Source: Gerris lacustris
Lineage: Eukaryota; Arthropoda; Insecta; Hemiptera; Gerridae
Length of the DNA stretch: 64,000 bases
Direction of reading: 5' to 3'
NCBI GenBank assembly: GCA_951217055.1
Contig: OX578283.1
Span: forward strand, 32,511,760-32,575,759
The notes below the pieces were generated by a model that was not told where the DNA came from, did not search any database, and was given only the letters and a program-made list of their open reading frames with translations. The position numbers and the translations under genes are program-made. Positions 1 to 12,039 of the stretch are shown piece by piece (within the stretch, counting starts at the first letter, position 1; each line of letters starts with the position of its first letter).

Positions 1-754
1 AAGAGAACAAATCTAGACTAGCTAAAAAGTTTATTGCAGTTGGATTCAGTTGCTAAATCAAATCTGACTTAACCTAGGGCATCACTTAATAAGGTACCTA
101 AGTGTAAAAAAAGAGGAATGTGTTTTAAAAGATAACAAACAGCAGCAGCACTTGAGTTGTTTAATTTTAAAATAGTTGATGAGTTGATTGTTGATTTTAC
201 CTCTGGTTCTGGTTTCAGTAGTGAACTGAGTCTTAACGTATTTACTTGAATCATTTTGTATTATAGTATGTTTTAAATGAGATAAGTACTAAAAAGATCA
301 TAAAGGTCAACACTTTGGTTATACTGTTATTAGAATAGATAAAGAAAGATTTGAAAGTCAATTAGCTGTTGGAGTTGTCCTCTAGATTGGAAATATATCA
401 GTTTAGAGATAATAATTCGTCCAGGTAGTCTAATAACAAAGTAATTAGTATTTCGCGATTAGTTATAGTGTTGCTTTTTTTCTGTACCAGATATTGTCTT
501 GTTTAAAGACAGAAGATATATACTATCTAGATATATTCCCTGTGGCCAATGTAACAAAAGATACATCGGATAACGTAACCAACTAATTTATAATGGTATA
601 TTAAATTTATGCAACATTAAACATTAAACAACATAAATATGATGAAACCAAAGGCAACTCTAATACTGCTTTATCTTCTCATGCATTGGCCATCATTTCA
701 ATTTTGAACACCAAAATTATTGGTTTAGAACACAAGTCGAATCAGAGGAAAATG
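1..754. other. AT-rich intergenic sequence, no gene seen
   Basis: AT-rich DNA with only short open frames that have no recognisable motif, no start context and no splice pattern. I see no repeat boundaries or RNA gene here. Confidence 0.6.
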
Positions 755-1010
755 TTAGAAGACCTTAATATAGTTATTAGATCCAAACCCACGAAGAACG
801 AAAAGAACCTTGTTACGAAAAGAAACCTTATATAACGGCTCTGTCTGTCTGTCCGTTTGTCTGTCCATTAGTGCCTGTCCGTTGGCTGGTTGCAATTCAT
901 AAACTAGTATACCTAGGAACATGAATTTCGGCACACAGGCGCATCTCGGCATTTGTGACAACTGTGGAGATTTCATACTTAATATTTTCAAGATGACGGC
1001 CAATATGGCG
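755..1010. repeat. Candidate dispersed repeat with CTGT-rich core (copy 1)
   Basis: The stretch has a CTGTCTGTCTGTCCG core followed by GGCTGGTTGCAAT and later AATATTTTCAAGATG. A second stretch at 3,440-3,600 has the same order of landmarks (CTGTCTGT, CTGTCCG, GGCTGAATGCAAT, AAAATATTGAGTTGA). This suggests two old copies of one dispersed repeat. Orientation and ends are not clear, and the open frame across it has no recognisable domain. Confidence 0.35.
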
Positions 1011-1924
1011 GGCGACTAAATAAAAGTGTTTAGTCACCGTGACATGTAATACATCAATTTAAAGGTCTTGAAATGTAGTAAAAGTACCCACAACGGCACT
1101 TTTTTACTTTAGCATCCCCCTTGGTTCTACTCAATAGTCCGCCCTACAAAAGTCTCAAAGCTATGTGTGTTTGTGTCCCCAAGACATTGAGACTCCTGGG
1201 GCAGCTTTATATTTAATATTCCTTCATCTTAATAGTTGATTAGACATTAGACAAAGGGATATGATCACAATTATATACACAAGTGTGATATTCCTTTGTC
1301 CCAAGGTACATTGGAATAAATATTTTTGATTTCGAATATGACTGATGAGGTAAACAATGCCAGCTTAGACATCCATCTTGGTTTTCACGAGAATTGATGA
1401 TAGGCTGACTTTTTTTAAAGATCTTTTATTAGTAGACATTTTACTGTTAAGTTACCTCTATTTACCTTATGTGAATTTTTTTTAAAAGGAAACTTTCTAC
1501 GCTTATAACTTATCTCAGATACAAGAGATTGTCATATAGGAGTAATGGAACACCTCTGTCCTGTGATATAATCCTATGCAACGTATACTTTACACAAGAT
1601 GGTAAACAAGCACCTTGCTTTCACCTTCAGTGAATCGAATGGCAAATTGTACTTCCTCGAATAACTGAAAGCCTTGTTATATCTGTCATTATATCTGCGG
1701 GGGCGATGCCCTCTCTCTATATGATATCTAGTAGACGTACATTATACTTGCACTGTCCCAAAATCTTTTGTCAGTATTGTCTATTCAAGCTTATTACGAA
1801 ATGGATTTCTTTTTAGATCTGAAGAAAATTACTTTATACCATTATTGTATTTTTTATGTAAGAAAATATGAAAAGAGGTGTTAATGTTATGATTGATTAG
1901 GTCTAACAAAGTAGTATCTCTAAC
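1011..1924. other. AT-rich intergenic sequence, no gene seen
   Basis: No open frame of note, no obvious repeat boundary and no RNA gene. A GC-richer patch near 1,690-1,715 is isolated. Confidence 0.55.
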
Positions 1925-2105
1925 AAAAGTTACTTAATCGTGCGGGTGAGCAGCGATTAAGAATAAATAAATACATATTTTCACCAATGGTAACTTAATT
2001 TGTATAGATTTGTAGTGGAGGTCATTTGACTAAGAGTACAAATATACTTTTCTCCGCCAAATGTAACTTAGTTGTATAGATGATCCATGAGATGATCTAA
2101 ACAAC
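1925..2105. repeat. Degenerate ~70-bp tandem repeat, left part
   Basis: Units of about 70 bp share the pattern CAAAAGTTACTTAATCG, CCAATGGTAACTTAATTTGT and CCAAATGTAACTTAGTTGT, each followed by ATAGAT and an AAGAATA/AAGAGTA-type tail. The same units resume at 3,015-3,190, so a ~0.9-kb segment interrupts the array. Confidence 0.5.
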
Positions 2106-3014
2106 TAAATAGAAAAATGAAATAGGGTAGGTGGGGGCAAAGGTCCACACTGTTTTAAAAATGGGAGGGAAACTTTTTGGGATACTTTTTGAAGTGGGAC
2201 TGGCAACACTTATTTTTTACGTTGAGGCTTTGCTCTTGTAAGGTTATCTTGATTTCGTTTGGACTGTTGCCAAGAAACATGAGGTAAGTTTATTTTTGTA
2301 TGTTTCGATCTAACTTTTATAGAATTTTAACTGTATAAATATTATTAATTATTATAAATCTATATTCGTATTTTTGATGAAGTTGTATCAAAATGGTGTT
2401 AAAGTTGAGTTGAAATAGACCCTTGTTTTACCTTCATATGTAGTTACCTTTGATAGGTTACAATATTTTTATGATTTGACAAAATGGGGCAAAGATCCAC
2501 GCACTGAATGGGGCAAAGATGCGCGCACTAAATGGGGCAAACGTCCAAACATGGACTCTTTCCCCATTTAAAAAGTTTAATCTAAAGATTAATTTATTTT
2601 AGTTGCTTTTGGTCAACGAATTAGTTTTTAATTTTCAGAATATACAAGAGAAAGAGAGATTATTTGCACCCTATATCCCAGCAGATCCTGGATGAAGCGA
2701 AAAGATGAATTAAAAGGGGTTTCTCGATCAGAGATTTTTTAATTCTATACCTTATATTGCATCAAATATGTTTTCTTTATCGTTCAATATACATGTTCTT
2801 TTAAGAATTATTTCACTTTCTTGAATTATTAATTAATTATTACTTACCAAATGGGGCAAACGTCCGCAAATCATAATTTTGGTAAAATGGTGTCTCAAAC
2901 ATGTTGAGAAATTTTTGGAGCAATGAGAGATGGGGGATTGTTGGCCAAAATTCACAGGTCATTTGGAAATTATTAAAAGGAAGCAAATGCTCAAAATTAG
3001 CCCTAAACCCTACA
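2106..3014. mobile_element. Candidate insertion with GGGGCAAA repeats (unclassified, non-coding)
   Basis: This segment separates two parts of one degenerate 70-bp repeat array, which suggests an insertion. It begins near AGGGTAGGTGGGGGCAAAGG. It contains at least four copies of an AAATGGGGCAAANRTCC motif (about 2,484, 2,508, 2,530 and 2,850), and its right edge has AGCCCTAAACCCTACAC, a weak inverted match to the left edge. Such G-rich ends recall pogo-like DNA transposons, but there is no transposase and no clean terminal repeat, so the class is a guess. Confidence 0.35.
2530..2569. repeat. Imperfect hairpin of the GGGGCAAA motif
   Basis: AAATGGGGCAAACGTCCA (2,530-2,547) faces TGGACTCTTTCCCCATTT (2,552-2,569). 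The arms pair at 15 of 18 positions around a 4-base loop. Confidence 0.6.
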
Positions 3015-3190
3015 CACTTTTCACCAATTGTAACTTTACTCTATAGATTGTAGATGAGCTGAGAGTTATGTGTTCAAGAATGAATATATACATTTCTGCC
3101 AAAAGTAACTCAGTTGCATTTACAAGTCGTGATGAAATTTGATTAAGAATAAAGAAAGATATCCTTACACTATAGGTAGCTTTGTTGCAT
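3015..3190. repeat. Degenerate ~70-bp tandem repeat, right part
   Basis: Units starting TTTTCACCAATTGTAAC, TTTCTGCCAAAAGTAAC and CACTATAGGTAGC, spaced about 70 bp, match the units at 1,925-2,105. They mark the far side of the interrupting segment. Confidence 0.5.
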
Positions 3191-3364
3191 GGTTCATAGT
3201 TTAAACCTGACAGATTTAAATCTCTGTTTCAACTCTTACTGCATTGATGTTTTCTGATTCACATTATTACTTATCTCGCGAACACTGAACTAGTGATTTA
3301 AGCCGGCTTTGTACGATTCTATTATTCTATAAAATATTATGTATTTTCTTTATTAGCAGGAAAT

Positions 3365-3610
3365 ATGAAGTATTTTGATCGCGAGAAATATCGTCACTTA
3401 TGCATATGGATACTTTTTTATTTTATAAAACTCGATAACCATAACAGGCCTCAACATTTTCTGTCTTTCTGTCTGCCAGTACATTATATGTATATGTCTG
3501 TCTGTAACTACCTGTCCGACTTTATAGGCGCAAAACTGGCTGAATGCAATCGCCAACATTTTGGCCATGTAGTTAGCTTGGTTTCATCTTAAAATATTGA
3601 GTTGAACCGG
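3365..3610. repeat. Candidate dispersed repeat with CTGT-rich core (copy 2)
   Basis: It shares ordered landmarks with the repeat at 755-1,010 (CTGTCTGT, CTGTCCG, a GGCTG..TGCAAT core, then an AATATT-rich tail). A short open frame crosses it, but its protein has no recognisable domain, so I do not call a gene. Confidence 0.35.
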
Positions 3611-4499
3611 AGTTATTTACAATATTATAAAAAAAAAAAAAAAAATCGGTCCTCTGACACGGCCTTCTTCGAAAGATCCAGAACTCCTTGGTTTTTAGGG
3701 TCTGCAGGCAAAACGGAGAGATTCAACTTGCGCTTCTCTGTCTTTAACAAACCTGATCTCCGAAAGTAACCAACCATAAATTTGAAAATTTATAGTTATG
3801 TTATATGTAATAACCCAATGAAGAAAAATTATAGCGAGGCCCCAAAATATCGTCCCTAAAAACTTAGGGTTAAAATTAAAGAGGTAGACTTTACTTTTAA
3901 CGGAAATATGTCGCGTGTATGGTTTTAAATGAAAGAGGATGATGCCTTGAGTGCAAATGTATATTGGGTTTTATAATTGTACCAAATCATCTTTGTGTCA
4001 TTCCTTTGATGTATCTTTGCGCCTAGGAAATTGCGCGTTTTTCGTGTCCCACCTCTATTTTTTTCAACAAATCAACAAGAAAGTTATAGTTATTCTTTGT
4101 AAAAAAAGTTGGTGTTAAGAAATTTTTCATACATTGAATGTTTTGTGAAAAAAAATCCCCCCCCCCTAAAAAAATGATTATCTTGGAAAACGGATTGGGC
4201 TACAAACTTTCGGAGTAGTTTCAATGGATTTGATCAATAAAATACATACAAAGCCTTTTATTTCCTGTCATTACAATGACTTGTTCAAAAGTTATAGCTA
4301 AAACAAAGTTTTAAATGGACTCCATCTGGAAAAGGCTGGGTGACTTTTATCACGGCTGGGCTTGTTAAAGAACTCGTCCTATTAGTTAATTTTCCTGCGA
4401 GTCCTTTGCCAGTTATTTTCTGTTTTCTAGCAGTTAGTAACTTCAATCTCTAATTAAAAAAAAGGTTAACAACTAAATAGTGGCATTAACAGCGACTCG
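3611..4499. other. Intergenic sequence with homopolymer runs
   Basis: A run of A near 3,630-3,645 and a C run near 4,157-4,166 are visible. A short GC-richer piece at 3,646-3,770 could be an old coding or element fragment, but no frame gave a recognisable motif. No gene called. Confidence 0.45.
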
Positions 4500-4990
4500 A
4501 ATATTAACTGTTAGGTCCAGTGTAAAGGTTAAACCAATAGGTCCAGTGTAAAAGTTGAACCAAATTTAACTGTTGGGTCCAGTGTTAAGATTGACCAACT
4601 TTAACTGTTTGGATTAGTGTAAAGGTTGACTAACTTCTAACTTAAACTGTTGGGTCCAGTTTTAAGGCTGACCACCTTTAAAAATTGGGTCCAGTTTTAA
4701 GGCTGACCAACTATAACAATTGGGTCCAGTGTTAAGGTTAACCAACTTTAACTGTTTGGATTAGTGTAAAGGTTGTCTAACTTTATCTGTTGGGTCCAGT
4801 TTTAAGGTTGAACCAACATTAACAATTGGGTCCAGTGTAAAGGTTGAACCAACTTTAGCTGTTGGGTCCAGTGTAAAAGTTGAACCAAATTTAACTGTTG
4901 GGTCCAGAGTTAAGGTTGACCAACTTTAACTGTTTGGATTAGTGTAAAGGTTGACTAACTTTAACTGTTGGGTCCAGTGCAAAGGTAAAG
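4500..4990. repeat. 36-bp minisatellite, ~13-14 units
   Basis: The core GGGTCCAGTGTAAAGGTTGA recurs roughly every 36 bp, alternating with CCAACTTTAACTGTT. A variant core GGATTAGTGTAAAGG appears at about 4,610, 4,757 and 4,936, so the array has a higher-order pattern of about four units. Confidence 0.85.
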
Positions 4991-6280
4991 AAAGGCTATA
5001 AAATTTGCTATAGTGTAGCACTTGAACTCGATTATCTACCAATTAAATTCGCTTATCTCTGTACCCTATTATTTTACTATTAAAACGCGGTTGCCAATCT
5101 TTAGTTCTACTTTAAAATATATTTTTTTTTCTTTCAATTTTTCCTCAAAAAGTAAACCGACTTTCATATTATTAGATTTAATATTTATAAATCCTTTGTA
5201 TATATCCTGAAAAGTATATATTTCAACAATTCAACAGGTTAGAAGATGTTCCAAATTTAGGAACGAAATATTACCTAATAATTTATAAATGAGTTTTTTA
5301 TTTACCCCTATGGACACAAAGGATTTATAAATATTCATAAGAAAGGGGACAACATATATTTATATTACTATATATAAAATTAGATTTAATTGTTTCTCCA
5401 TGGTTTATATTCTTTTTTAAATTGCAACAAAAAACTTTTATTTTTATAGTATGCATATGTGTATTGTGTGTATTATATCTTGTCTATCAGTAGTCCGAAC
5501 ATACCACTGGACAATAGCTGTATTCAAAATCGACTAACTGAGCCCGGATTCAATTAAATTTTATTTATTCCTTGCTATATATATACGCTTGTGGTTTTTA
5601 ATGAACAACACTTTCGGTATTTGCCTCTTTTTAAATATCGGTTTGTACAGTGTCAATCAAAACAAACAAAACAAAAGCAAAAGAGACGTTCCCTCTATTT
5701 GTGTACAGATTGATTTAGCGGGTGTTTTTTGGTGGGAAAAGTCCTTTATTCGTACCCATTATTCTCCCCTCTCTTTCACAATCTCTCGTCAGAAACAAAA
5801 CAATATTTACCCACACAGCTTTTAATATCAATTTCAAATAACAATTCCCCCCTAACACATAGAAACAGTATGAAGTGAATGTTACGTTCAAACCTTTTTA
5901 TAAAAAGATACGAGGGAAACCATAAAGGTTGTTTTTATTCCAGAGCCGTTGTCATCGATTGGCTTTTTTTACCCGGAATGTCCGAATTTTAGAAAGGTGT
6001 TGAGGCCGAATGTCAAGCCTTTATTATTGGCAGGTGTAAACATGTCTTTGTCGTAATATTCGTATTTGATTCCCCAAGTGAGGTTTTTTATTTTATTGTT
6101 ATTTTTGGGATGTCCATTATTATTTTAATATGGGATGTCCATGCTGAGGATTTATTTAAATAATTAATGAAAAAGGGTAGCATAATTAACTTTCCTTCAC
6201 CTCTTCAGTATTTTAATTAGTAATAGAGAACCAATCATATACACTTAATGTATATCTAAGAGAATTTTATTGCTTCTGTG
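4991..6280. other. AT-rich intergenic sequence
   Basis: Short open frames (for example 5,022-5,210 and 5,589-5,825) lack recognisable domains or start context. Apart from the small inverted repeat listed separately, nothing is supported. Confidence 0.5.
5180..5335. repeat. Perfect 20-bp inverted repeat, 116-bp spacer
   Basis: AATATTTATAAATCCTTTGT at 5,180-5,199 is the exact reverse complement of 5,316-5,335. The interval is AT-rich and non-coding. It may be a small foldback element, or chance in AT-rich DNA. Confidence 0.5.
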
Positions 6281-6855
6281 CTTACGGAAGGTAATGTAAG
6301 ATAATTATGTGATTGATCTAAAGTACGAAAACATTTTATGTCTCCGATTTCAAAAATGTCAAGCGAGAAATCCGTTTCAGACATCAGGGAACATTTTTGG
6401 TTCCGTGTCGGTTTGTCGCTAAATTTTTGCGAACCAACATATGTTAAATACTACACGTCCGATTTTAATGAAATTTGTAAGGTAGGTCATAATTAGCTCA
6501 TTTTGATCCCATATAAGTTTCAACCTTCTGTGCCCTCTTGTTTCTCTTCCACATGCGTACAAACATACATTTATTTACACCTATAGCTTTAAAAGTACTT
6601 ATCTGATTTGCATGAAACTTTTATAGTTTATCGAAAGTAACCCGAAGATAGCCCCAGATTTATTTCTCTCTCTCTGCGCTCTTTAACTTTTGCTGAATTG
6701 ATACTTTAATTCATGTAAAAAATAAAATCAATTTTGACTGATTAAAAAAACGGGGGAAAAATTAATCAAATTAGACATTAATGACTTGTTAAACCATAAA
6801 ATCAATAAAGTACGTTATAGGATGCGAGGATGCTATGTGCCACACTAATTGGCAG
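6281..6855 (+). repeat. 575-bp dispersed repeat, copy 1
   Basis: From CTTACGGAAGGTAA to GTGCCACACTAATTGGCAG this segment aligns over its whole length, in reverse complement, with 11,466-12,039. Shared landmarks in order: GGTTCCGTGTC, TTTGCGAACCAA, ACGTCCGAT, TCATAATTAGCTCATT, ATATAAGTTTCAACCTTC, TGTTTCTCTTCCACA, TTTATCGAAAGTAACCCG and GGATGCGAGGA. The copies look roughly three-quarters identical. A shorter relative sits at 16,650-16,795. No coding frame spans it, so a non-autonomous mobile element is likely. Confidence 0.75.
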
Positions 6856-7186
6856 TCTATTTTTGTACCATAATATGTGTGTTTTATCCTATCTTTAAGT
6901 ATATTATTAACTATATACTATATATATTATGTTAGGCAGGCATTGAGGCATTAACATGCGAGTACTCATAAACCATGATAGTACCTAAACATAACTTACC
7001 TTCTTAAGAATGGAAATAATTTTGTTTGTATTTGTCAAGTACTTCTGTGTTTTAAGCCAAGCAAGTGCTGACACATTTAATCTGGGCGCTCATTAAGACT
7101 TAAGGTAGTTTTTTTTAACCAAAGAAGGCAGGGCAGTACTGCACCACGCGGGGCCTTCCCGACACTTATTCTTGAACCAGCACATT

Positions 7187-7210
7187 GCAGGTTCTTGGAC
7201 AAGAACCTGC
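7187..7210. repeat. 24-bp palindrome
   Basis: GCAGGTTCTTG and its reverse complement CAAGAACCTGC are separated by only GA. Function unknown. Confidence 0.7.
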
Positions 7211-7849
7211 AAAAACTTTAGGTTATCCACAACAAGTTTTTTCAACTAGTGACTGATTCACTTAGACGTACAATAATTAAAAACCTCCATCAAATCTCGA
7301 AAGTCCGCATGATTGAAGATTTCATTGTTAAACTAGCCAAATCCTTCTTTTATAAGATGTACACTGAGCTTAGCGGGCATATAAACCTCAATTCCCATTA
7401 TATCATCATAAAACTTTAAGGCACGGACTAGCATGAATTAGTAGCTTAATCATTCTGTTCAGTTGAAACTAGACTAGATTAAATTAATGCATACCATTAA
7501 ATAGATTTTTAAACAATTTAAATTGTAAGTTGTTGGTTTTATTAGCATCGTTCTTCAAAACAATCACACAGCTTCCGTTAAATTTGGCATCCTCGGAAGC
7601 AGAACTAATCATACAACTTATTCAATCAATAGCACAACACATGTACATCACACAAATTAACATTTTTATTCCCTTCTATCATCGCTACAAATCTTTATGA
7701 ACCTCATAAATGGTGACATATTAATATAATATCTTCTATGTTCATAAGTACCTTACATTTTATTTTAACCTTATCTACATTTTGACATTTTCATGTCTAG
7801 GTTATGGCACGTAACCTCGATAAGCGTTACAAAAAACTAGCGTTACACG

Positions 7850-8110
7850 AGTAGGGAAGATATAGGAAGAGTGAGTTAGGAAGATATAGGAGGTGTTCAA
7901 TCGAGTCTGCCCGCTATAGGTAGGTATGGTGTCTGGTGTCTCCCAATACCACGCTTGGTAGGGCCTACCCACCCCTGCCCTCCCGATCGGCTACTTATCC
8001 ACGTCTCACTCTCTTCGGTTCTCGCTACCACCACTAGTTGCTCACGAGCCCCAGCGGCCCCTCCCCCCAACTACAACTTCTGTTCTACTGCTCCGATTTA
8101 CATCGGACAA
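7850..8110. other. GC-rich island in AT-rich flank, unclassified
   Basis: This piece contains CCCACCCCTGCCCTCCC, CCAGCGGCCCCTCCCC and a small hairpin (TCCGAT 8,092-8,097 / ATCGGA 8,102-8,107), set sharply in AT-rich DNA. It resembles the edge of an inserted element, but I could not assign a family and no long frame crosses it. Confidence 0.35.
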
Positions 8111-10989
8111 ACGCCATAACCCTCAAAATTTTATTCCTAATAAACTTACATACATACAATTTATTTTTTACATTATTATTTTTTATTTTTGTTAAACTAT
8201 AATTTTTTGCATTTATTATAAAAATATGGGTGAAGAAGCTAAAAGATTACTTCTTAATAAACTGGAAAAGAAGAAAAGTACTTTCTTTCTTCGTGCACTG
8301 CATATGTTCGATTTTATTCCTAATTTACAACCGCAAGAATCTGCACGCTCGAATTTTTTGACATTTTCATGTCTTTACTTTGTCACATAAACTCGAAAAG
8401 CTTTACACAACACAAGCGTTACCAAAAAACGACATAAAAACGCGTTACATGAAAATGTCTCTCTGTTTTGCAGACTCGTATGCAAGCAATTTCATTTCTG
8501 TTTAGCATCCTTCTTTATCTCTTCAAGGTTCGTTGGATTTATTTCAGACCCTTAACGATGATAAGTTCTACTGAGTGAAGCAATGATACAATAAATCTTC
8601 GTCTCTGAAAATCTAAAACTATAGATGTAACTGTTTACTTTAAATGTAATAATTCAACTTATTTGTGACCTAGTTTGTTTAACTTATTATCGGTAGAATA
8701 AGATGTGAGGAAATGTTGAATAGAAATGAAGGTAAATTGAAGGGAGTAATTAAATAAAAGTGATTAGACGATGAAGAAGACGAGAGAGAGGAATGTTTCT
8801 GAATACAAACATGTCTCGTGTTATTGATGCAAGCCCAACAGTGTTGATAACTATGGTAAACAATATATAGTGTTACGCGAGGTAGGTTTAGATACGGTTA
8901 CCTATTACTGCTTCATTAACCAAACTCTCATTCCATTCCCAACCTATGCCTCAACTTCCTTCGAGTCTATAAACAACAACTGTTTGCCAGCATTCAATAT
9001 TCCAATAATAACCAAATCTCTGCTTCTCATTAGCAATTCTAACTTTTTCTTCTATAACCCTTTTCATATATAATTTCATTGTTTATTCTTCTCTAACCAA
9101 TTAGTTGATTGAATGCTAAATTGATTTTTCTCTCACCAGCAGATTTCTTTTAAATGGAATAAATTGTAATTAAGTTTAAAACAAAATAATTTAAGTGTGT
9201 AAGTATACAAATAGGGAATCATTGCGATAATGTTAGTGAGGCTTTGATTAATTTTCCTAGAATTAAAATTCAAATAAATTGTTCTTATTTGAATTTTATC
9301 CCAATTGTTTTAAATTAATGAGCGCATCCACGTGTGTAAAATCACCGATTGAATCTTCATGTATAATGATTATTATAAAAAAAGAGTGAAGAAATTAAAT
9401 TACAAAATGAACATAGGTAGGTTATTTCCTAGAAAAACAAATGTGGTTTCTAGTTTAGTTGAGGGTTTGATCTGATATTCTATTGGATTAAAAAATACAT
9501 GCCGAGTTTTAGAGATCAAAATATTAATTTTGAACTTCCTCTAGGACTAAACATTATTAGACTTTATATGAACGTGGATTTCTATAGCGTAGTCTTCCAC
9601 TACTAAACTCTGATAAGTCCAGATCCCGGGAAAGAGACCGAATATGTCATTAGTGGAATCACGACGTTTCAAACCCTTTGAAGGGATCTTCATCACGAAG
9701 GGCGCAACTGATTTCCATCCCTACCTCCATGGGTTGCTAAAAACCCTCATAAGCACCTCCCTCGAGCATAATCTTCATACTGGATTCAAAAAGTTGGGAT
9801 TTACAGAGACTCCATCAAAGACCTAAATTGATTAAGGATGTATTCTTCTCTGGCCAAAAGGATTAACATTTTTCTTTAGATTCTCCCATCCTATCTTTTT
9901 GAAGGAGCAATCGTGAGTTACCCGCACTGTAGTATATTAACCAATAATGAATTCATCATAACTCTCCTTCAACTTACAATGGTCACCTGAAGACCATCAA
10001 TTCTTGAAAGAAAATATGTTGCATTAATGTTCTCTTTATGATATTGTAATTAACAATGGATCATTTATTGATCTCCTAAATTTGCCTTTGCGACTGAGCA
10101 AATAACCTTGTGTTTTCACCAAAAGTAGTGAAATAATTGTTTTTAAAACGTACAAAAGTAGCTGAATGTGATATGATCGTCTTTAACACGTATCTGATTC
10201 TTTGTATGAAAATGAGCTACCAAATATCATATTTTCACTAGCTTGTACGTTGTGTGAGTTTGGAAAAAATGTTTATGCTTAAAATGTGATTATAGAATCT
10301 GATTTTTTTTTTGTTGACGGAACAAGTCAAATAGTTTTTTGATTTTTTATTGATAAAAATAAAGAAAAAAAAAAAAAAAATTGGGAAGTCAGTGTATTGT
10401 GTATAAGTGTGGAATCTAGTCGGAAAGGAAGGCGAAATCGTGAAGACAGTTTTGGAGGTTCAGATGCCTCCACATGTCTCACAGAGTACCGGGCTATTTT
10501 CCAACTTTTTTTCTGCGGCTTCAAACCGTCCAGGGAAAACTAAGAAGTATTACCGATATAAATCATCTAAAAAAAACTACAAAACTAGAACAACCTCACC
10601 CCTTCTTCTTTCAGTCCACACCCCAGGGGATCTTACCCCCTTCCAATACACAAACTATATCTAGCGTGTGTGTGTCAATATATATATACTGTGTTATATA
10701 TTATTTAAACACTAAAATAAATACAGGAAACGAAATTTTGAGTCATTAATACTACCTCATATCCGGGCATTGGAGTATATTTTTCTCTCTTTATTTTCAA
10801 TTCTATATATACTTATACTTCATATTTTCTGTGACAATCTTACAAAAAATGAAAATTAGAATTCTTATTAGTATTAACTCATTCTAAAAAATATTTTTTT
10901 GGCGACGAAGATGGAGTGGCAGAAGGCATGAAAATAATGGATAGTAACTTTTTACGTTATTCTTTAATCAGTGAAGCAAATGCAAATGA

Positions 10990-11260
10990 AGTTCACAGCC
11001 TAAAAAAGGTTCAGAATCAGACAATAATTAATCATATCTCAGTGCTTATGATACAATCAATGCCTAGTTTTAATTCTGTTAGTCAAGGTTGGATCAGGAA
11101 ATTGATCAAATCGTTGAAGAATGCGTGCCCTGTCAACAAATAAGATTTTTCAAGAACGTCACCAGCGGACCCTGTAGGAACATTCAAATTAATTTACGCG
11201 GGAATATTTCAAGGGAAGTAATGGTTTATCGGGGTTGATGCTTTCTCGTAACGGTTAGAG
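10990..11260 (+). pseudogene. Degenerate Ty3/gypsy-type integrase fragment
   Basis: From 11,092 one frame reads DQEIDQIVEECVPCQQIR, the form expected for the end of a retroelement integrase H2C2 zinc-binding domain (two Cys three residues apart before the core). After a frame change the sequence at about 11,183-11,248 reads FKLIYAGIFQGK, a stop, then WFIGVDAFS, which matches the start of a Ty3/gypsy integrase catalytic core in layout. At least one frameshift and one in-frame stop break it, and no gag, protease, RT or LTR was seen nearby. It is a dead fragment. A BEL or other LTR family cannot be fully excluded. Confidence 0.6.
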
Positions 11261-11465
11261 ATTTAACGAGATTTTCCCGAATGAAGCAAATAAATAACAG
11301 ATATAAAAACAAAATAATGTGGTTGACAAAAAAATATTTGCCTGTCTTCCCTTTAATGGGCTTAATTATTTTGCTTGTCGAACAAACTTTATATATTTCT
11401 CATTTTGGCCATAAAAAATTATTAGTAAAAAGAGGATGAAAAAAATAAATTAATAACTAAATATA
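11261..11465. other. AT-rich spacer
   Basis: No gene or repeat boundary seen between the integrase remnant and the second 575-bp repeat. Confidence 0.5.
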
Positions 11466-12039
11466 CTGCCCATTAGTGTGGCACATAGCTTCCTCGCATC
11501 CTATCACGTACTTTTTGATTTTATGCTTTTAGAAGCCTTATATAAGTCAAATTTGTTTAATTGTTTCCCCCGTGTTTTTAATGTCAAAATTGTTTTGATT
11601 TATTACATGAATTAAAGTATCAATTTAGCAATCGTTAAAGAGCACAGACGGTTCAAATTAATCTGGGACTATCTGCGGGTTACTTTCGATAAATTATATA
11701 AGTTTCATAGAAATTAGATAGGTACTTTTGAAGCTATAGTTGTAAATAAATGTATGTTTGTGGAAGAGAAACAAATGAGCGCTGAAGGTTGAAACTTATA
11801 TGGGACCAACAATGAGCTAATTATGATCTACTATTCAAATTTCATTATATCGGACGTGGAGTTTGGATATAAGATATTTTGGTTCGCAAAAATTGAACGA
11901 AAGACCGAAAGACAGACACGGAACCAAAAATGTTTTCTGATGTTTGAATCGAATTCCTGTCTTGGAATTTTTAAAATCAGAGACATAACTTATATTCGCT
12001 GTTTAGAACGGTCACATAGCTTCCGTTACCTTCGGTAAG
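11466..12039 (-). repeat. 575-bp dispersed repeat, copy 2 (inverted)
   Basis: Reverse complement of the family at 6,281-6,855, almost exactly the same length (574 against 575), with both ends conserved. The matching length suggests discrete element ends. The pair encloses about 4.6 kb that includes the gypsy integrase remnant. Confidence 0.75.

Larger units (their letters stand above)
6856..10989. other. Intergenic sequence between inverted 575-bp repeats
   Basis: Mostly AT-rich. It contains a 24-bp palindrome (7,187-7,210), a GC-rich island (7,850-8,110) and several short open frames. One frame, at 9,644-9,826, lies in a more balanced-composition patch. None of the translations was recognised and I cannot support a gene. 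Confidence 0.45.

Noticed and set aside
9644..9826. 60-codon frame in a balanced-composition patch
   Set aside because: The protein was not recognised on either strand and no splice signals or neighbours support a gene.
6281..12039. A complete DNA transposon with 575-bp terminal inverted repeats
   Set aside because: No transposase was seen between the repeats and a further fragment lies outside at 16.65 kb, so a dispersed repeat family is the simpler reading.
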